From: Armigeres subalbatus
Lineage: Eukaryota > Arthropoda > Insecta > Diptera > Culicidae
Reading direction: 5' to 3'
Length of the DNA: 64,000 nt
Assembly (NCBI RefSeq): GCF_024139115.2
Contig: NC_085139.1
Span: 5,117,533 to 5,181,532 of the forward strand
Part shown: in pieces, positions 33,601 through 40,000 of the stretch
Position numbering within the stretch: the first letter of the stretch is position 1
Layout of the letters: the number at the start of each line of letters is the position of its first letter
Translations under genes and position numbers: made by a program
Notes under the pieces: generated by a model
Told to the model about the DNA's origin: nothing
Database searches by the model: none
Seen by the model: the letters and a program-made list of their open reading frames with translations, nothing else

Positions 33601-36600
33601 GCAGCGTAGGGCATGACGCAAAACGTTCGTGTAATGAGGGATGCCAATCACATAAGGAAGTGCAAAACGGAGAAGAAAATTTTTGCGAAAATTACTTTGA
33701 TTCTGATTGGAAAGTCTACAATACCAGATCAAGAAAAAAATGATTTTGTATTTATTATATTATAGATGTAAATTTCGGACATGAATGCACTTTAGAGTGT
33801 AAAATGTCAAAAATAAACAAATAAATAAATACGGCTTTGGCAGGTTTTGTTCTATTATTGTCAGGGGGTTTTCTGTAACTAATTATGCTCAAATTTGGCC
33901 TAAACAATCTTTGCATATCAAAGAATATTGTGGCCAAATTTCATAAAATTTTTACATCATACAAGAAAATTTAAACTGAGCGCTGCTAATGTTAATGACG
34001 ACGACCGCGCGACCCACACCATCGCCGGGAATAAAATATCCGGTAGGAGCTCCGCGAACGGTAGGAGCTCTCGAACGAAATGGCTCGCGCGCGCGGAAGA
34101 GCTGCTTTCTTGTAATCAATAAAGTTGAACCTGTAGCCACGCCCCTTTGGTGAGTGTGTGACGGTTTCATAATATTTGCAGTCATACCGGACAACAAAGA
34201 GGCGGGACTAATGAGCCATCTTTATTAATTGTAAGAAAACTGCTCTCCCGCGCGCGCGCGCGCGAAAATTTCCAAATTGGGGACCGTCACGAAATCATGT
34301 AAGATTTCAAACGGTAATGGCGACTTTATCTTTCGACGGATTTTCGAGATTTTGTTATTAACAGATTCGGAAACTTTCCACTAATTTGCTAATAGTATTA
34401 AAACTATTCATTATCAATGGCAAACTATTGAAAATGTTATTCCTTTCCAAACCGGGTGAAAAATTCAAAAATAATCAATCCCGTTCATAAATCCCTTTGC
34501 TGAGCAAATTTTATTCCAAATACATATGGGATATTGGAAAAATCGGTTCTTCTCAGGGCTTCCATTCTATACAAAGGAAGATTGAGGCGAGGCGAACTTT
34601 TTTCAAAGTGCAAATTAACCGCTTGGAGACGCCATAAAGTTGCCTGGCATCCGTAGCAGAATCACGAGCGCGCGTCGGAGGGAGATGCTACAAATATGTA
34701 TTCGCATGGATGGCTTCAGTGGCAGTCAAGTTTAATTCTTTCAAGATTCTTATTTGGTTTTGTTATTCCAGCCTATGGCGTGGGTCGTGTGGTCGTTAGT
34801 GATCCGAAACATGCATTATTGGGAATTAATCGATTCTTCTCATGGACACCATTTTAAACATAGGAAGATTGAGGCGAGACGAATTTGTTCAAAGTTCGAC
34901 GTCGTAGCAGAATAACGAGCGCGTATTGTAGAGAGCTGCTGCAAATATGTATCCTTGCACTGGCACTAGATTCTTCATTTCACCAAACTGTTTTACGTAG
35001 TTTACGTCGGGCGGTCGTGTCTTGTACACAACCCTTATGATTTTTTAATCTTGCTTTCATGGCTCACACTTTGTATTTAGAACAATATTTACCGTTCGGC
35101 AAAGTTCTAGGACTCTTTGAATACTCCATGTCAATCCAAAAATCTGAACTGTAAATCACTTTTGGAAAAAGTTAATATAAAATTAGTAATAGCATTGCCA
35201 TGACATTTTTTTGACATTTCCCATCACCCGACAATGTAGTTTTTATGGTTATAGGGTTATAGTTCCAGTACCTCACGTCCTGTATCGAATTCAATCTTAT
35301 TTATGTCCAGATTTGTAGGTGGAAGAACAGTCATTCAAAGACCCTCAGATTTCCCCAACCATTGAGCTAGCAAGTTAATATCTATGGCATCTTTGCGTCC
35401 ACTTCTAGAAGTTGCAAGGGGTATTGCAGTTAGGCAATCGTTGGTAGGTTCGTATTGTGTGCCCCTTATAGACTCTGGACTCTATTCATTCGTTCTGAGG
35501 GATTGATCATCACTTGCACTTAACATATGGTTCGGCACTTCATCCCGTAGCTCCTATTTCTATCCCATAAAAACAAAGCAATGAACAGGCTTTTGGTTGG
35601 TTTCTTATTTATGTGATTTTTTTCACCAGTAAGCACGCGTATTAGCGTCGAGATTGATGCCGTATTTCTTTGTTTTGCGATAAGATGAATATATGTTCAG
35701 TGAGATGGAAAACGGAACAGTTCCTCTACTCAAAACAGAAAATTTATTCATTGACGAGCCAAACTATCCGATAACAATGAGTTTCCTTACCATTTTGGAA
35801 GATTCTATTCTATTTTGCAGTGCTGCAAACATATGACAATATTCTAAATTCAGTCAATTAACAAAATTTCCCTTTTTTCTAATTTCCAGCCAGAGTTGAT
35901 CGAAAAGTATGGCTACAAGGTGGAGGTACACTCGGTAACCACCGAGGACGGGTACATGCTTACACTGTTCCGAATAATGCCACGGAAACCGTCAACATCG
36001 AAAAAACTCCCCGTCTTTGTGATGCACGGCTTGCTTGGCAGTTCGGCAGATTTCGTTATCACCGGACCTAACAACAGCCTCGCCTACTATCTTGCCGATG
36101 ACGGTTACGAAGTGTGGTTGGGGAACGCCCGGGGAACGCGGTATTCGAGGCGTCACAAGGAATTGTCGGTTCATTCGGAGGAGTATTGGGACTTCAGCTG
36201 GCATGAAATCGGCTACTACGATCTGCCCGCCATGATTGATTATGCGTTGAACAAAACCGGATCGGACAAATTGCAATACGTTGGACATTCGCAAGGCACC
36301 ACCACGTACTTTGCAATGACCAGTTCACGCCCAGAGTACAACCAGAAGATTGCTCTAATGACGGCCCTCTCGCCAGCGGTGGTGCTCAAAAGAGTGCGAA
36401 GTCCAATACTTCAAGTACTACTTAATCTAGCGGATCAAATTATGGGTGTCTTCAATTCCCTGAATGTCCACGAATTTCTCCCATATAATGAGAATAACCA
36501 CAAATTAATGCAGTCTCTATGCCCGAAAAATACTAAGGATACTGTATGTGAGGAGTTTATTGGACAGTTGACTGGCCCTCATCCAGAGACCTATTCTCCG

Positions 36601-37068
36601 GTAAAATTGATCATCTACTCCAAATTATAAAAAAAAAACTAAATAATCTGTTCTCTTCCCCAGAAACTTATGGCTGCTTACACGGGACACGCTCCGTCAG
36701 GTGCATCCGTTCGGCAGCTAATGCATTTTGCCCAAGTCGCCCGAACGGGCCACTTCCGGCAGTACGATCACGGCCGGAAGGAGAATCTTCAGACCTACAG
36801 CCACTGGAAACCGCCGATGTACAACCTGACGGCCTCGTCCGCTCCGGTGCTGATCTACTACGGGCGCAATGACTGGATGGTCCATCCACGGGACGTCCAG
36901 GAATTCTACAAGATGTTGCCCCGTGTGGTGGCGGCGAACCTGGTGGCGGACAAAAAGTTCAACCATCTCGATTTCATTCTGGCGAAAAATGCGCGCACCG
37001 ACGTGTACGATAATATGCGACCGGTGCTCGAACGGTACAACACAATAAACGATCCCTCGGTGCGGTAA
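15507..37068 (+). CDS. Secreted acid lipase (lipase 3 / lysosomal acid lipase family), whole gene, 3 coding exons
   Basis: Joining 15507-15677, 35890-36600 and 36664-37068 gives 428 residues, the usual size of insect acid lipases. Both junctions are phase 0 with consensus GT...AG sites. Residues 1-23 form a signal peptide, so the enzyme should enter the secretory pathway and act in the gut lumen, haemolymph or lysosome on triacylglycerols or cholesteryl esters. The alpha/beta-hydrolase core shows the oxyanion-loop motif HGLLG (103-107), nucleophile elbow GHSQG with Ser191, Asp364 in YGRNDW and His395 in FNHLDF. All catalytic residues are present with no stop or frameshift, so it is probably functional. 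Intron 1 is about 20.2 kb, filled with transposons. Assignment to the family is firm; which paralogue it is cannot be told. Confidence 0.9.
16441..16545 (+). repeat. tRNA-derived SINE head
   Basis: TAGGATTGCCAATCTGGAG leads into a good RNA polymerase III B box, GTTCGATTC (16497-16505). It shares its opening with 1091-1140. The 3' body is replaced by the tandem units that follow. Confidence 0.5.
16546..17085 (+). repeat. Three tandem ~170-210-bp units
   Basis: Three units (near 16546, 16717 and 16930) share GAAAAATGAGTGACA, GTATTTTGGCC, CAATAGGAAACAATGG and CTGCGTCGAATGCAACTTGTT. The middle unit contains the CCACCTAGCGGTGATGG motif (16768-16784). No coding potential. The array abuts the truncated 3' end of the errantivirus env remnant. 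Confidence 0.75.
17086..18560 (-). pseudogene. Errantivirus (insect endogenous retrovirus) env remnant
   Basis: On the minus strand, broken frames cover most of a gypsy-type envelope gene: an N-terminal hydrophobic leader near 18540, a middle part rich in Asn/Ile with coiled-coil-like spacing (17858-18160), and a C-terminal part (down to about 17090) with several N-x-S/T sites and one strongly hydrophobic membrane anchor of about 20 residues near 17150. Stops and frameshifts separate the parts and the reading frame runs into tandem repeats at the C-terminus. It is a decayed copy and I see no functional product. Part of the same element as the integrase tail upstream and the gag remnant at 27.8-28.25 kb. 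Confidence 0.7.
18570..18785 (-). pseudogene. Errantivirus integrase C-terminal remnant
   Basis: Directly upstream of env on the minus strand lies a short basic Lys/Arg/Asn-rich stretch with a stop, as expected for the tail of the pol polyprotein in gypsy-like elements. It is cut at 18785 by the 3' tail of the RTE-like LINE. The rest of pol (protease, RT, RNase H, integrase core) is absent from the window. Confidence 0.4.
18799..20547 (-). pseudogene. RTE-like reverse transcriptase (broken)
   Basis: The minus-strand frames give, from N to C: the palm entry NYRAITFLNAAYKVLSQIV and QYQAGF (about 20100-20240), the GLRQGDGLSCLLFNIALEG block (about 19800), the catalytic FGFADDIDIM (about 19690) and the thumb VVLYGHETW (about 19310). 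After a small MITE the typical C-terminal LRWAGHVARM segment follows (about 19000). Frameshifts near 20030 and 19200 and the 108-bp insertion at 19023-19131 inactivate it. The catalytic Asp pair is retained, so decay is recent compared with the 38-kb copy. Confidence 0.8.
19023..19131. mobile_element. Small MITE inside the RTE RT gene, TTCC duplication
   Basis: Comparison with the RTE copy at 1.5 kb shows an extra ~110 bp between AAAATCGGA and GACTGCG on the coding strand. The insert is flanked by TTCC on both sides and has weakly matching ends (GAGTAGCACACG and the reverse of CTAGTAACACAG). Confidence 0.5.
20548..21747 (-). pseudogene. RTE-like AP endonuclease domain (interrupted)
   Basis: The N-terminal part (21247-21747) contains GTWNCKSL, FDVVALQEICW and SIINVHCP. 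The C-terminal part (20548-20898) resumes at PHEGRPDDEKEAFYAQLE and contains VIGDMNAQVG. These are conserved APE-type endonuclease blocks. The ~430-bp foldback insertion at about 20881-21313 splits them between the Pro and His codons, as the intact order in the copy at 40.9 kb shows. Confidence 0.8.
20881..21313. mobile_element. Foldback/MITE with ~150-bp inverted arms inside the endonuclease gene
   Basis: The left arm (about 20905-21062: TACGCGCACATAAAAT..., TTGAGACATCTCAATGCG..., CTCATGCGCTG) matches the reverse complement of the right arm (about 21125-21262: CTAGCGCATGAGATGAG..., TACATTGAGACAC, ATTTTATGCGCGCGCTAGC) imperfectly. GTGG lies at both borders. No coding capacity. Confidence 0.6.
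21895..21990 (+). repeat. LINE 3'-end-like segment
   Basis: The stretch ending CCTCCATTGCTTAGGAAG plus an A run matches the segment ending at 27545. Since 27465-27545 is the 3' end of the R1-like element, this looks like the 3' end of another copy lying directly before its 5' end, giving a head-to-tail arrangement. Confidence 0.45.
22360..24005 (+). pseudogene. R1-clade ORF1 (gag-like, CCHC zinc knuckles), frameshifted
   Basis: The N-terminal ~228 residues (22360-23046) are Ser/Thr-rich with a duplicated KSTQTE/RSTQTE motif. Frame changes near 23040 and 23650 lead through a Lys/Arg-rich middle to zinc knuckles CFKCLEPRHKQRDC and CRRCGLEGHKAQC at 23790-23900. A third knuckle-like H-x3-GGSMCP follows at about 23950-23975. 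This order is typical of R1/I-group ORF1 proteins, which bind the element RNA. Two or more frameshifts make it non-functional. Confidence 0.75.
24010..24330 (+). pseudogene. R1-clade ORF2 C-terminal zinc-finger tail
   Basis: Directly after ORF1 the frame gives a C-x2-C...H-x4-C finger: SPECLVCAGLEETAEHVLVC, followed by a RALRDHML segment. After a stop it continues as DEVGWNAVLSAIAQIVSELH. This is the far C-terminus of R1-type ORF2. About 3 kb of endonuclease and reverse transcriptase are missing between 24005 and 24010. Confidence 0.7.
24740..25865. mobile_element. Foldback element FB1 with GACAAAAGGTCGAAAG VNTR arms
   Basis: The body 24751-25854 (1,104 bp) starts GTTAGGGACAAAAGGTCG and ends TTTTGTCATAGATTC. 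It is flanked by the perfect 11-bp duplication AACCTCGAGGG (24740-24750 and 25855-25865). Each arm is a tandem array of ~15-17-bp GACAAAAGGTCGAAA(G) units (24757-24970 forward, 25619-25848 reversed). The centre contains its own large palindrome (about 25033-25385). Lys/Arg- or Phe/Pro-rich frames through the arms are artefacts. No transposase. Confidence 0.75.
25033..25385. repeat. Inner palindrome of FB1
   Basis: ACACAGTTAGCAAAAACTCT and CTCTTTTATTTTTCACAAT at the left match the reversed right side (AAAATAAAAGAGCAACTTT, CCAACTGTATAGG). The apex contains ACACCGGTGTATATTACAC. The same structure is in FB2 at about 26270-26655. Confidence 0.7.
25988..27466. mobile_element. Foldback element FB2 with GACAAAAGGTCGAAAG VNTR arms
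   Basis: Same termini as FB1 (GTTAGGGACAAA at 25999; CATAGATTC ending 27455). It is flanked by an 11-bp near-duplication, TGTTGGAGGGG (25988-25998) and TGTAGGAGGTG (27456-27466), 9 of 11 identical. Arms: 26006-26225 and 27236-27447. It shares the inner palindrome with FB1 but also carries a 374-bp MITE (26717-27090). The imperfect duplication suggests it inserted earlier than FB1. Confidence 0.7.
26705..27102. mobile_element. Palindromic MITE nested in FB2, 12-bp duplication
   Basis: TATTGTTTCATA occurs at 26705-26716 and 27091-27102 around a 374-bp insert. FB1 at about 25470-25485 has the uninterrupted empty site with one copy. The insert is a near-perfect ~325-bp palindrome (26716-27042, apex CCATGG at 26881) plus 48 bp to its right. 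Confidence 0.75.
27790..28250 (-). pseudogene. Errantivirus gag remnant (capsid end and Asn/Pro/Tyr-rich tail)
   Basis: The minus strand begins with a capsid-like segment containing EASAFINGPPDYLSALTR (about 28170-28230). It hits a TAA at about 28137-28139, then continues as a basic tail with repeated YPQNPNY/YPRNSNY units to a stop near 27790. The order and composition fit gag of a gypsy-like errantivirus. It is on the same strand as the env remnant at 17.1-18.6 kb. The pol gene expected between them is lost, and LINEs occupy the gap. Confidence 0.6.
28262..28620 (+). repeat. TTTCGCGGAATG repeat block with ~58-bp flanking direct repeats
   Basis: CCGCGGATTGCCATTTGGCG plus the following ATAATTATCATTGAAATATT at 28262-28320 recurs at 28565-28620. 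Between them lie CATTTCGCGGAATG units related to those at 7320-7500. Confidence 0.65.
28621..29575. other. AT-rich intronic DNA, nothing recognised
   Basis: Open frames up to 96 codons on either strand show no domain, composition bias or splice signals that I can support. Confidence 0.5.
29577..29650 (+). mobile_element. hAT-like transposon end
   Basis: ACAGTGGCTCCCAACCTTTT and CGGGATCGCGACCC resemble the CAGTGGTTCCCAA-type terminal repeats of hAT elements. Only one end is recognised; the partner end was not found. Confidence 0.5.
30300..30575 (+). repeat. Three-copy intronic repeat module, copy 1
   Basis: GAAATTTCCAAATTCGAGAC, AGATTTCAAACGCTAATAGCG and ATCGATTC...GAAACT recur at 31460-31680 and 34262-34480. 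The module precedes the histone-like segment at 30.64 kb and also precedes the second stem-loop copy at 34.56 kb. Confidence 0.7.
30643..30650 (+). promoter_or_regulatory. TATA box of a histone-like transcription unit
   Basis: GGGTATAAAAAGCCCCG, with TCATTTTCATTC about 30 bp downstream as a possible initiator. About 290 bp further on comes a histone-type stem-loop. The interval encodes no histone that I can recognise. Confidence 0.4.
30938..30980 (+). terminator. Histone-mRNA-type 3' stem-loop and purine-rich downstream element
   Basis: GGTTCTTTTCAGGACC (30941-30956) folds into a 6-bp stem with TTTC loop and matches the metazoan replication-dependent histone 3'-end consensus, with one G-U pair. 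GGGAGGAAGG follows 12 bp later, at the place of the U7-snRNA-binding element. Degenerate copies occur near 34549-34564 (GGTTCTTCTCAGGGCT) and 34831-34846 (GATTCTTCTCATGGAC), each followed by GGAAGATTGAGGCGAG. Confidence 0.55.
31455..31680 (+). repeat. Three-copy intronic repeat module, copy 2
   Basis: TTTTGACGTAAACT..GTCTAAGGGGAAGACTCAGATA and the following sequence match 30308-30500 closely. Confidence 0.75.
31877..32040. mobile_element. TTAA-site MITE with 26-bp inverted ends (ACGTAACGC family)
   Basis: The left end GGGAAGATCCTTTAATTACG TAACGC (31877-31902) matches the reversed right end (32015-32040, GCGTTACGTAATTTGTGG ACGCTCCC). The interior has the C-tracts AACCCCCCCTCCCCCC. It sits after TTAA. 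A paralogous uninterrupted site, GACTTAAGAGCTACTTTC, lies at about 32780-32800. TTAA targeting suggests piggyBac-type mobilisation. Confidence 0.75.
32100..32540 (+). repeat. GC-rich duplicated block with hairpin, copy 1
   Basis: The block from AAAGAATATTGTGGCCAAAT through ACGACGACC..GCGACCCACACC to CGCGCGCGGAAGAGCTGC is repeated at 33915-34262. Inside it, GCGCGCGGAAGAGCTGCTTT..TTGTAATCAATAAAG (32367-32403) pairs with the inverse at 32498-32535. Confidence 0.8.
32837..33843 (+). mobile_element. ORF1-only half-LINE with 14-bp TSD
   Basis: The exact duplication TACGGCTTTGGCAG (32837-32850, 33830-33843) encloses a 980-bp insert: 116-bp 5' leader, one intact ORF, 86-bp 3' UTR with AATAAAC and an (AAAT)n tail. 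It has no reverse transcriptase, so it was copied in trans by another LINE. The unoccupied sequence is present in inverse orientation at 32150-32202, which confirms the borders. Confidence 0.85.
32967..33743 (+). CDS. LINE ORF1-like protein, intact, 258 aa
   Basis: ATG at 32967 to TGA at 33743, no break. The N-terminal half (residues 8-130) has the pattern VVDFSVLPKRPPFDQLKEFL, IQLHNLKNCVYIEM, FFPGVPNGVRVVRIRLEKAI, IPSHIVVDHHTTLVTYR. I recognise this as the RNA-binding-like fold of gag-like ORF1 proteins of some mosquito LINEs. The CCHC zinc knuckle that normally follows LVTYR is missing. Instead there is a Thr/Asn/Asp-rich linker, a short acidic/basic helix (EIENEIAEKRRL) and a basic end NTRSRKK that may localise it to the nucleus. 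It could bind its own RNA; loss of the knuckle makes a full nucleocapsid role doubtful. The clade assignment is uncertain. Confidence 0.7.
   Translation: MSHRRNTLVVDFSVLPKRPPFDQLKEFLEEDIKIDMADVKTIQLHNLKNCVYIEMHDSGVAPRLQKQHHHKIISDHMELYGKVISIHNEVWKNFFPGVPNGVRVVRIRLEKAIPSHIVVDHHTTLVTYRKEANAPTTVTSHTPTKLNDVDTQTNSAKNITPVAVSTGASEAYNNDNDDGNNGQQSIDNLIREIENEIAEKRRLSTSTSETSSSVGHDAKRSCNEGCQSHKEVQNGEENFCENYFDSDWKVYNTRSRKK
33915..34262 (+). repeat. GC-rich duplicated block with hairpin, copy 2
   Basis: Second copy of 32100-32540, lacking about 40 bp after TTCATAAAATTT and about 37 bp before CTCGAACGAAATGG. It ends in a longer (CG)n run at 34250-34263. Confidence 0.8.
34262..35000 (+). repeat. Repeat module copy 3 and two degenerate stem-loop units
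   Basis: The module at 34262-34480 is followed by unit A (34545-34735) and unit B (34827-34965). Both units contain the degenerate histone-like stem-loop, GGAAGATTGAGGCGAG, GTAGCAGAAT.ACGAGCGCG, and GCTGCAAATATGTAT or a close variant. The last two modules also occur at 32605-32660. Confidence 0.6.
35001..35660. other. Intronic DNA, nothing recognised
   Basis: No gene, RNA or clear repeat seen. This is the last part of lipase intron 1 before the acceptor region. Confidence 0.5.
35670..35740 (+). repeat. Dispersed repeat shared with 39937-40000
   Basis: TTTTGCGATAAGATGAATAT, ATGTTCAG and GAGATGGAAAACGGAACAGT are nearly identical at both sites. It is probably the end of a SINE or LINE family. 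Confidence 0.65.
35890..36600 (+). CDS. Lipase exon 2: catalytic core with nucleophile serine
   Basis: 237 codons, phase 0 at both ends. The acceptor is TTTTTTCTAATTTCCAG|CCAGAG and the donor CTCCG|GTAAAA. It encodes residues 58-294: the family N-terminal block PELIEKYGY, TEDGYMLTLFRI, oxyanion-loop HGLLG, the LGNARGTRYS strand, YDLPAMIDY and the elbow GHSQGTTTYF with the catalytic serine. The cap region follows, with CPKNTKDTVCEEF contributing two cysteines likely to form a disulphide. Reading past the donor would add KLIIYSKL and stop, which breaks the family alignment; this supports the short intron. Confidence 0.93.
36601..36663 (+). other. Lipase intron 2 (63 bp)
   Basis: GTAAAATTG...CTCTTCCCCAG. 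It contains an in-frame TAA and a poly-A run, and its size is typical of dipteran short introns. Phase 0. Confidence 0.92.
36664..37068 (+). CDS. Lipase exon 3: catalytic Asp and His, C-terminus
   Basis: 134 codons plus TAA. It begins KLMAAYTGHAPSGASVRQL, the family block usually written as G-x-S-x(5)-H. It continues with FRQYDHGRKENLQTY and PPMYNLT (also an N-glycosylation site), then LIYYGRNDWMVHPRDV with the catalytic aspartate and FNHLDFILAKNA with the catalytic histidine. It ends at a normal position for the family. No clear AATAAA follows within 400 bp; weaker variants such as AAATACA at about 37245 are possible. Confidence 0.93.
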   Translation, partial: KLMAAYTGHAPSGASVRQLMHFAQVARTGHFRQYDHGRKENLQTYSHWKPPMYNLTASSAPVLIYYGRNDWMVHPRDVQEFYKMLPRVVAANLVADKKFNHLDFILAKNARTDVYDNMRPVLERYNTINDPSVR

Positions 37069-38044
37069 ATGATTGTGGGAATTATTTTATGATTATTTTG
37101 TAAGTTGATTGAAAGAAATTATCCAGCCCGTAAAGTCGTCGCCTAAACGTCGTCATTCGGAATGTTATTTGATTTTGCTTGAGGTAGGTAGTTGGAAAAA
37201 TTAAGCCCGACATGCAATTTTAATTTGTTTGCCAATTTATAAAATACATGCGATGCAATGTGAACGTGAACTTTTGTCTGTAGAGTGTGAGATTACTGTT
37301 TGTGTTAGATAATAATTGTGACGTTTTCTACTATCGTAGTCCGGCGCTGCTGTGGCTACATGCCATTGTTCTCCAACTTAAAATTCATTAGGTAGGACAA
37401 TTTTGATCCATTCCTACAGTGGGTAATTTGGAACAGACAGAAATAGATAAAGGCTATAAGTCATGTTAGAGACAAGAAGCAAGGAAAAGCAATTTATTAA
37501 TTATTTAACAAAAATCGATAGTTAAGATTTACAGTTGCACTCCTAATCATTACTATAACAAGATCCGATTGTCGAACTTTTATTATTTATAACTGTGTTA
37601 ATTTCCTCAATAACTACTCAGTGTTTAACAATTGTAGTCAAGTGCTTATATTGAGATGTTATCGCCCTTGCTATATGTATAGCCCTTTCCTCGATCTTCC
37701 ACACTGACTGGTCTCAATGAATATGTGCACATGATTCTAATTTATGCAGTGCACTGAGATGCATCTCGCTTTAAACCGAATACGCGAACGTCATCGTTAT
37801 CAGCATCATCATTGCAGTATAATGAATGAGTCGAATGCAATATGCCTCTTCACGGGTTATTGAATCCCATCCTTTGTAGGGATGCGCCCAGCTCACCAGC
37901 ACACACATGAGAACAGTGAACCGGAAGAGATGCGTCCCGTGAGTGCACACACGGGCCTAAGGCAGCGGCGTCACGGTGAAGTATATTCACAAACTGATGT
38001 GTCGAAATGTGCATATGGCTAGTCACATTCGCTTAACTTTGCTC
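37069..38044. other. Lipase 3' UTR and flank, nothing else recognised
   Basis: AT-rich DNA without domain-bearing frames. The first 200-300 bp should include the lipase 3' UTR. Confidence 0.5.
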
Positions 38045-38340
38045 GTTCGTCAGTCCGATGTAGGATTTTTCCATTTTCTCACAATTATGTGCTTTAATAT
38101 CAACGTTCTCAACGAAGTCAAGCAGCTGAATCGGTCATGCACCACAGCTGGTCTCGTATACTTAGATGCGACATTGGATTCGTCAATGAATAATTGTGTG
38201 AGCACATTGTATTTGCAGTATTTCCGCAATACTTGAAGTATGGCGAACACCTGGTCCAATGAGTTTTTTCCTGGTACTGCTGGGCAAACTCTGTTACAAT
38301 TTTTGTAAGACGACGGCGCCATAGGGAATTGCACCTCTTT
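38045..38340 (-). pseudogene. Old internally deleted RTE-like RT fragment
   Basis: The sequence aligns base by base with parts of the minus-strand RTE copy: CAGTCCGATGTAGGATTTTT matches 19630-19650, and GTATGGCGAACA plus CTGGTACTGC match 20040-20120. Segments between them are deleted. No open frame survives, so it is the oldest copy of this family in the window. Confidence 0.65.
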
Positions 38341-39398
38341 CCAACATTCAAATAACGAATAGAGTTGAGTTTTGCGAATTGATTACTTTCCTTTCCCGTG
38401 ACGCTCATCTTCTCTATAGTGTTGAGCCAATGCTTTAATATCAAACTGACGAATAGATTATCAGAATCTGCACGGCTTTTTAGTTACTCCAAAGCATCCA
38501 TCACAATTATAAACCCTCCTTCAGTTAGTCAGACTTAAACAGGAACATTTTTTGCTTTTCTCGTAAAACAAAGTTGTACCGAAAAGTTGTACAAAGTTAA
38601 GCCGGCGTTTTTTTATTCTTTTAATTTGCGGTGGCTGTTGGAATAATATTTATGGTCTTTAATTATGGTCACAGAATTTAAATTGAACAAGAGTTATTAA
38701 CAATTATAAACGAGAACATTAAGATAAACACAATTTATACAAACGCTCACTTTTATGAACATTGAAGTTGCTCCTCTTCTCCTTGAGGGAATATTCCTGT
38801 GCCAAAGGAGCGGGACTTAAGAAAATCTTCAATTTGTATTTGTCGATGTCCAGCAGTTCCGACGAACTTCGTTCCGCCTAAAATTAATTTATTCTCTGAT
38901 TAATTCTCAAGTTATGAAGAAATTAATGTTTCATCGAACCGTGTTAAGAACCTTCCCCGGTCCCAAAAACCTCTGCATACAAACAGAACAGAAATAGATA
39001 TAGATTCGACAATTCGATGTTTATTTTCCCATCGTGGTTAAAATTTTACCCCGAAGTGGGCCCATTTGAGTTTTGGTAGATTTATATTTAGTTTAAACAA
39101 AGAACAACGCGAACAACCCTTGTTACAGGTAGGCGAACGTGTGGTGATTCATATATTTTAACCATTTCAAAAGTGCACTTCGTCTAATCTAATCTTATAC
39201 TAGCATAATATGAAAAGCCCAACTCCTCTATAGGGCTTGAATTCAAGTCTGTGCACAGACTGCTTTGTTTCTTTCTCACTGCAAAGAAATTAGAAAACAA
39301 CAAGGCCAGTAAATGTCAAATTTCATGAAGAAAGAAAGAAAAGGAGGTTCATCCGTGCAGTGCCCTATTCATGAACTGTATTTGAAAGTCTTAATGCA
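38341..39398. other. Anonymous AT-rich DNA
   Basis: No gene or clear repeat recognised. Confidence 0.5.
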
Positions 39399-39511
39399 TT
39401 AACCCTTTCGGGACGCTGATTTGACGTCCAAATTTAGGGTATATTGCTGGATCCTGCCAAAACTAGTATAGAAAGAACTTAAAAGGTATTGAAATATTTT
39501 TTTCCGGATGT

Positions 39512-39935
39512 CCTGACGAGTTCGGTGGTCTAGTGGCTAGTGGGTTCAATTCCAGGCTCATCCCTTTCCTACTTTGTATTTCTATCTTAATTCTTTCTGT
39601 GTTTTCACGTTCTATCAAAACAATTCATACTGTTATAACCTTCCACACAATCCCAAAACCTCCTGTGGCACCTATGAGAGGTCGTAGAGTTCTCTGCATC
39701 TTTCTTAAGTAGGTATCCAACCAACTATCCTTCCCCTTTCTCAGCATTCGCAGGGACGTGGCCAGGACAGATCTCGACTATTGGAGGGTGCATTGCTTCC
39801 ATCTAAATGATAGTGATTAGTCCCAAATCAATACCTGTGGTAACGAATGAAAGTAATGCTACCCTCATACAGATAGACTTGGCTAGTACCACATAGGAAT
39901 TTGAGCGAATTGCTCAATGATAATGCAAACAAGGC
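39512..39935 (+). mobile_element. tRNA-derived SINE (Feilai-like)
   Basis: The head has an A-box-like TGGTCTAGTGGCTAGT and B box GGTTCAATTCC, with the anticodon arm region deleted. The body has CAGGGACGTGGCC and GATAGTGATTAGTCCC. Related body sequence occurs at 47780-47840. Confidence 0.6.
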
Positions 39936-39936
39936 A

Positions 39937-40000
39937 TGTTTTGCGATGAGACGAATATATGTTCAGAGAGATGGAAAACGGAACAGTTCTCCTATTAAAA
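39937..40000 (+). repeat. Dispersed repeat shared with 35670-35740
   Basis: Second copy of the GCGATGAGACGAATATATGT...GAAAACGGAACAG repeat. Confidence 0.65.

Larger units (their letters stand above)
15678..35889 (+). other. Lipase intron 1, about 20.2 kb, transposon-filled
   Basis: Starts GTAAGT and ends CCCTTTTTTCTAATTTCCAG. It contains, in order: SINE and tandem repeats, an antisense errantivirus fossil, an antisense RTE-like LINE with two MITEs, an R1-clade LINE with two foldback elements, the other end of the errantivirus, hAT-like end, histone-like repeats, a TTAA MITE and a half-LINE. 15700-16440 holds nothing recognisable. No further lipase exon was found inside. Confidence 0.8.

Noticed and set aside
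36592..36630. Lipase ending at the first TAA (36628-36630) without a second intron
   Set aside because: It would lack the catalytic Asp and His. The 63-bp intron has consensus sites and restores the full family length.
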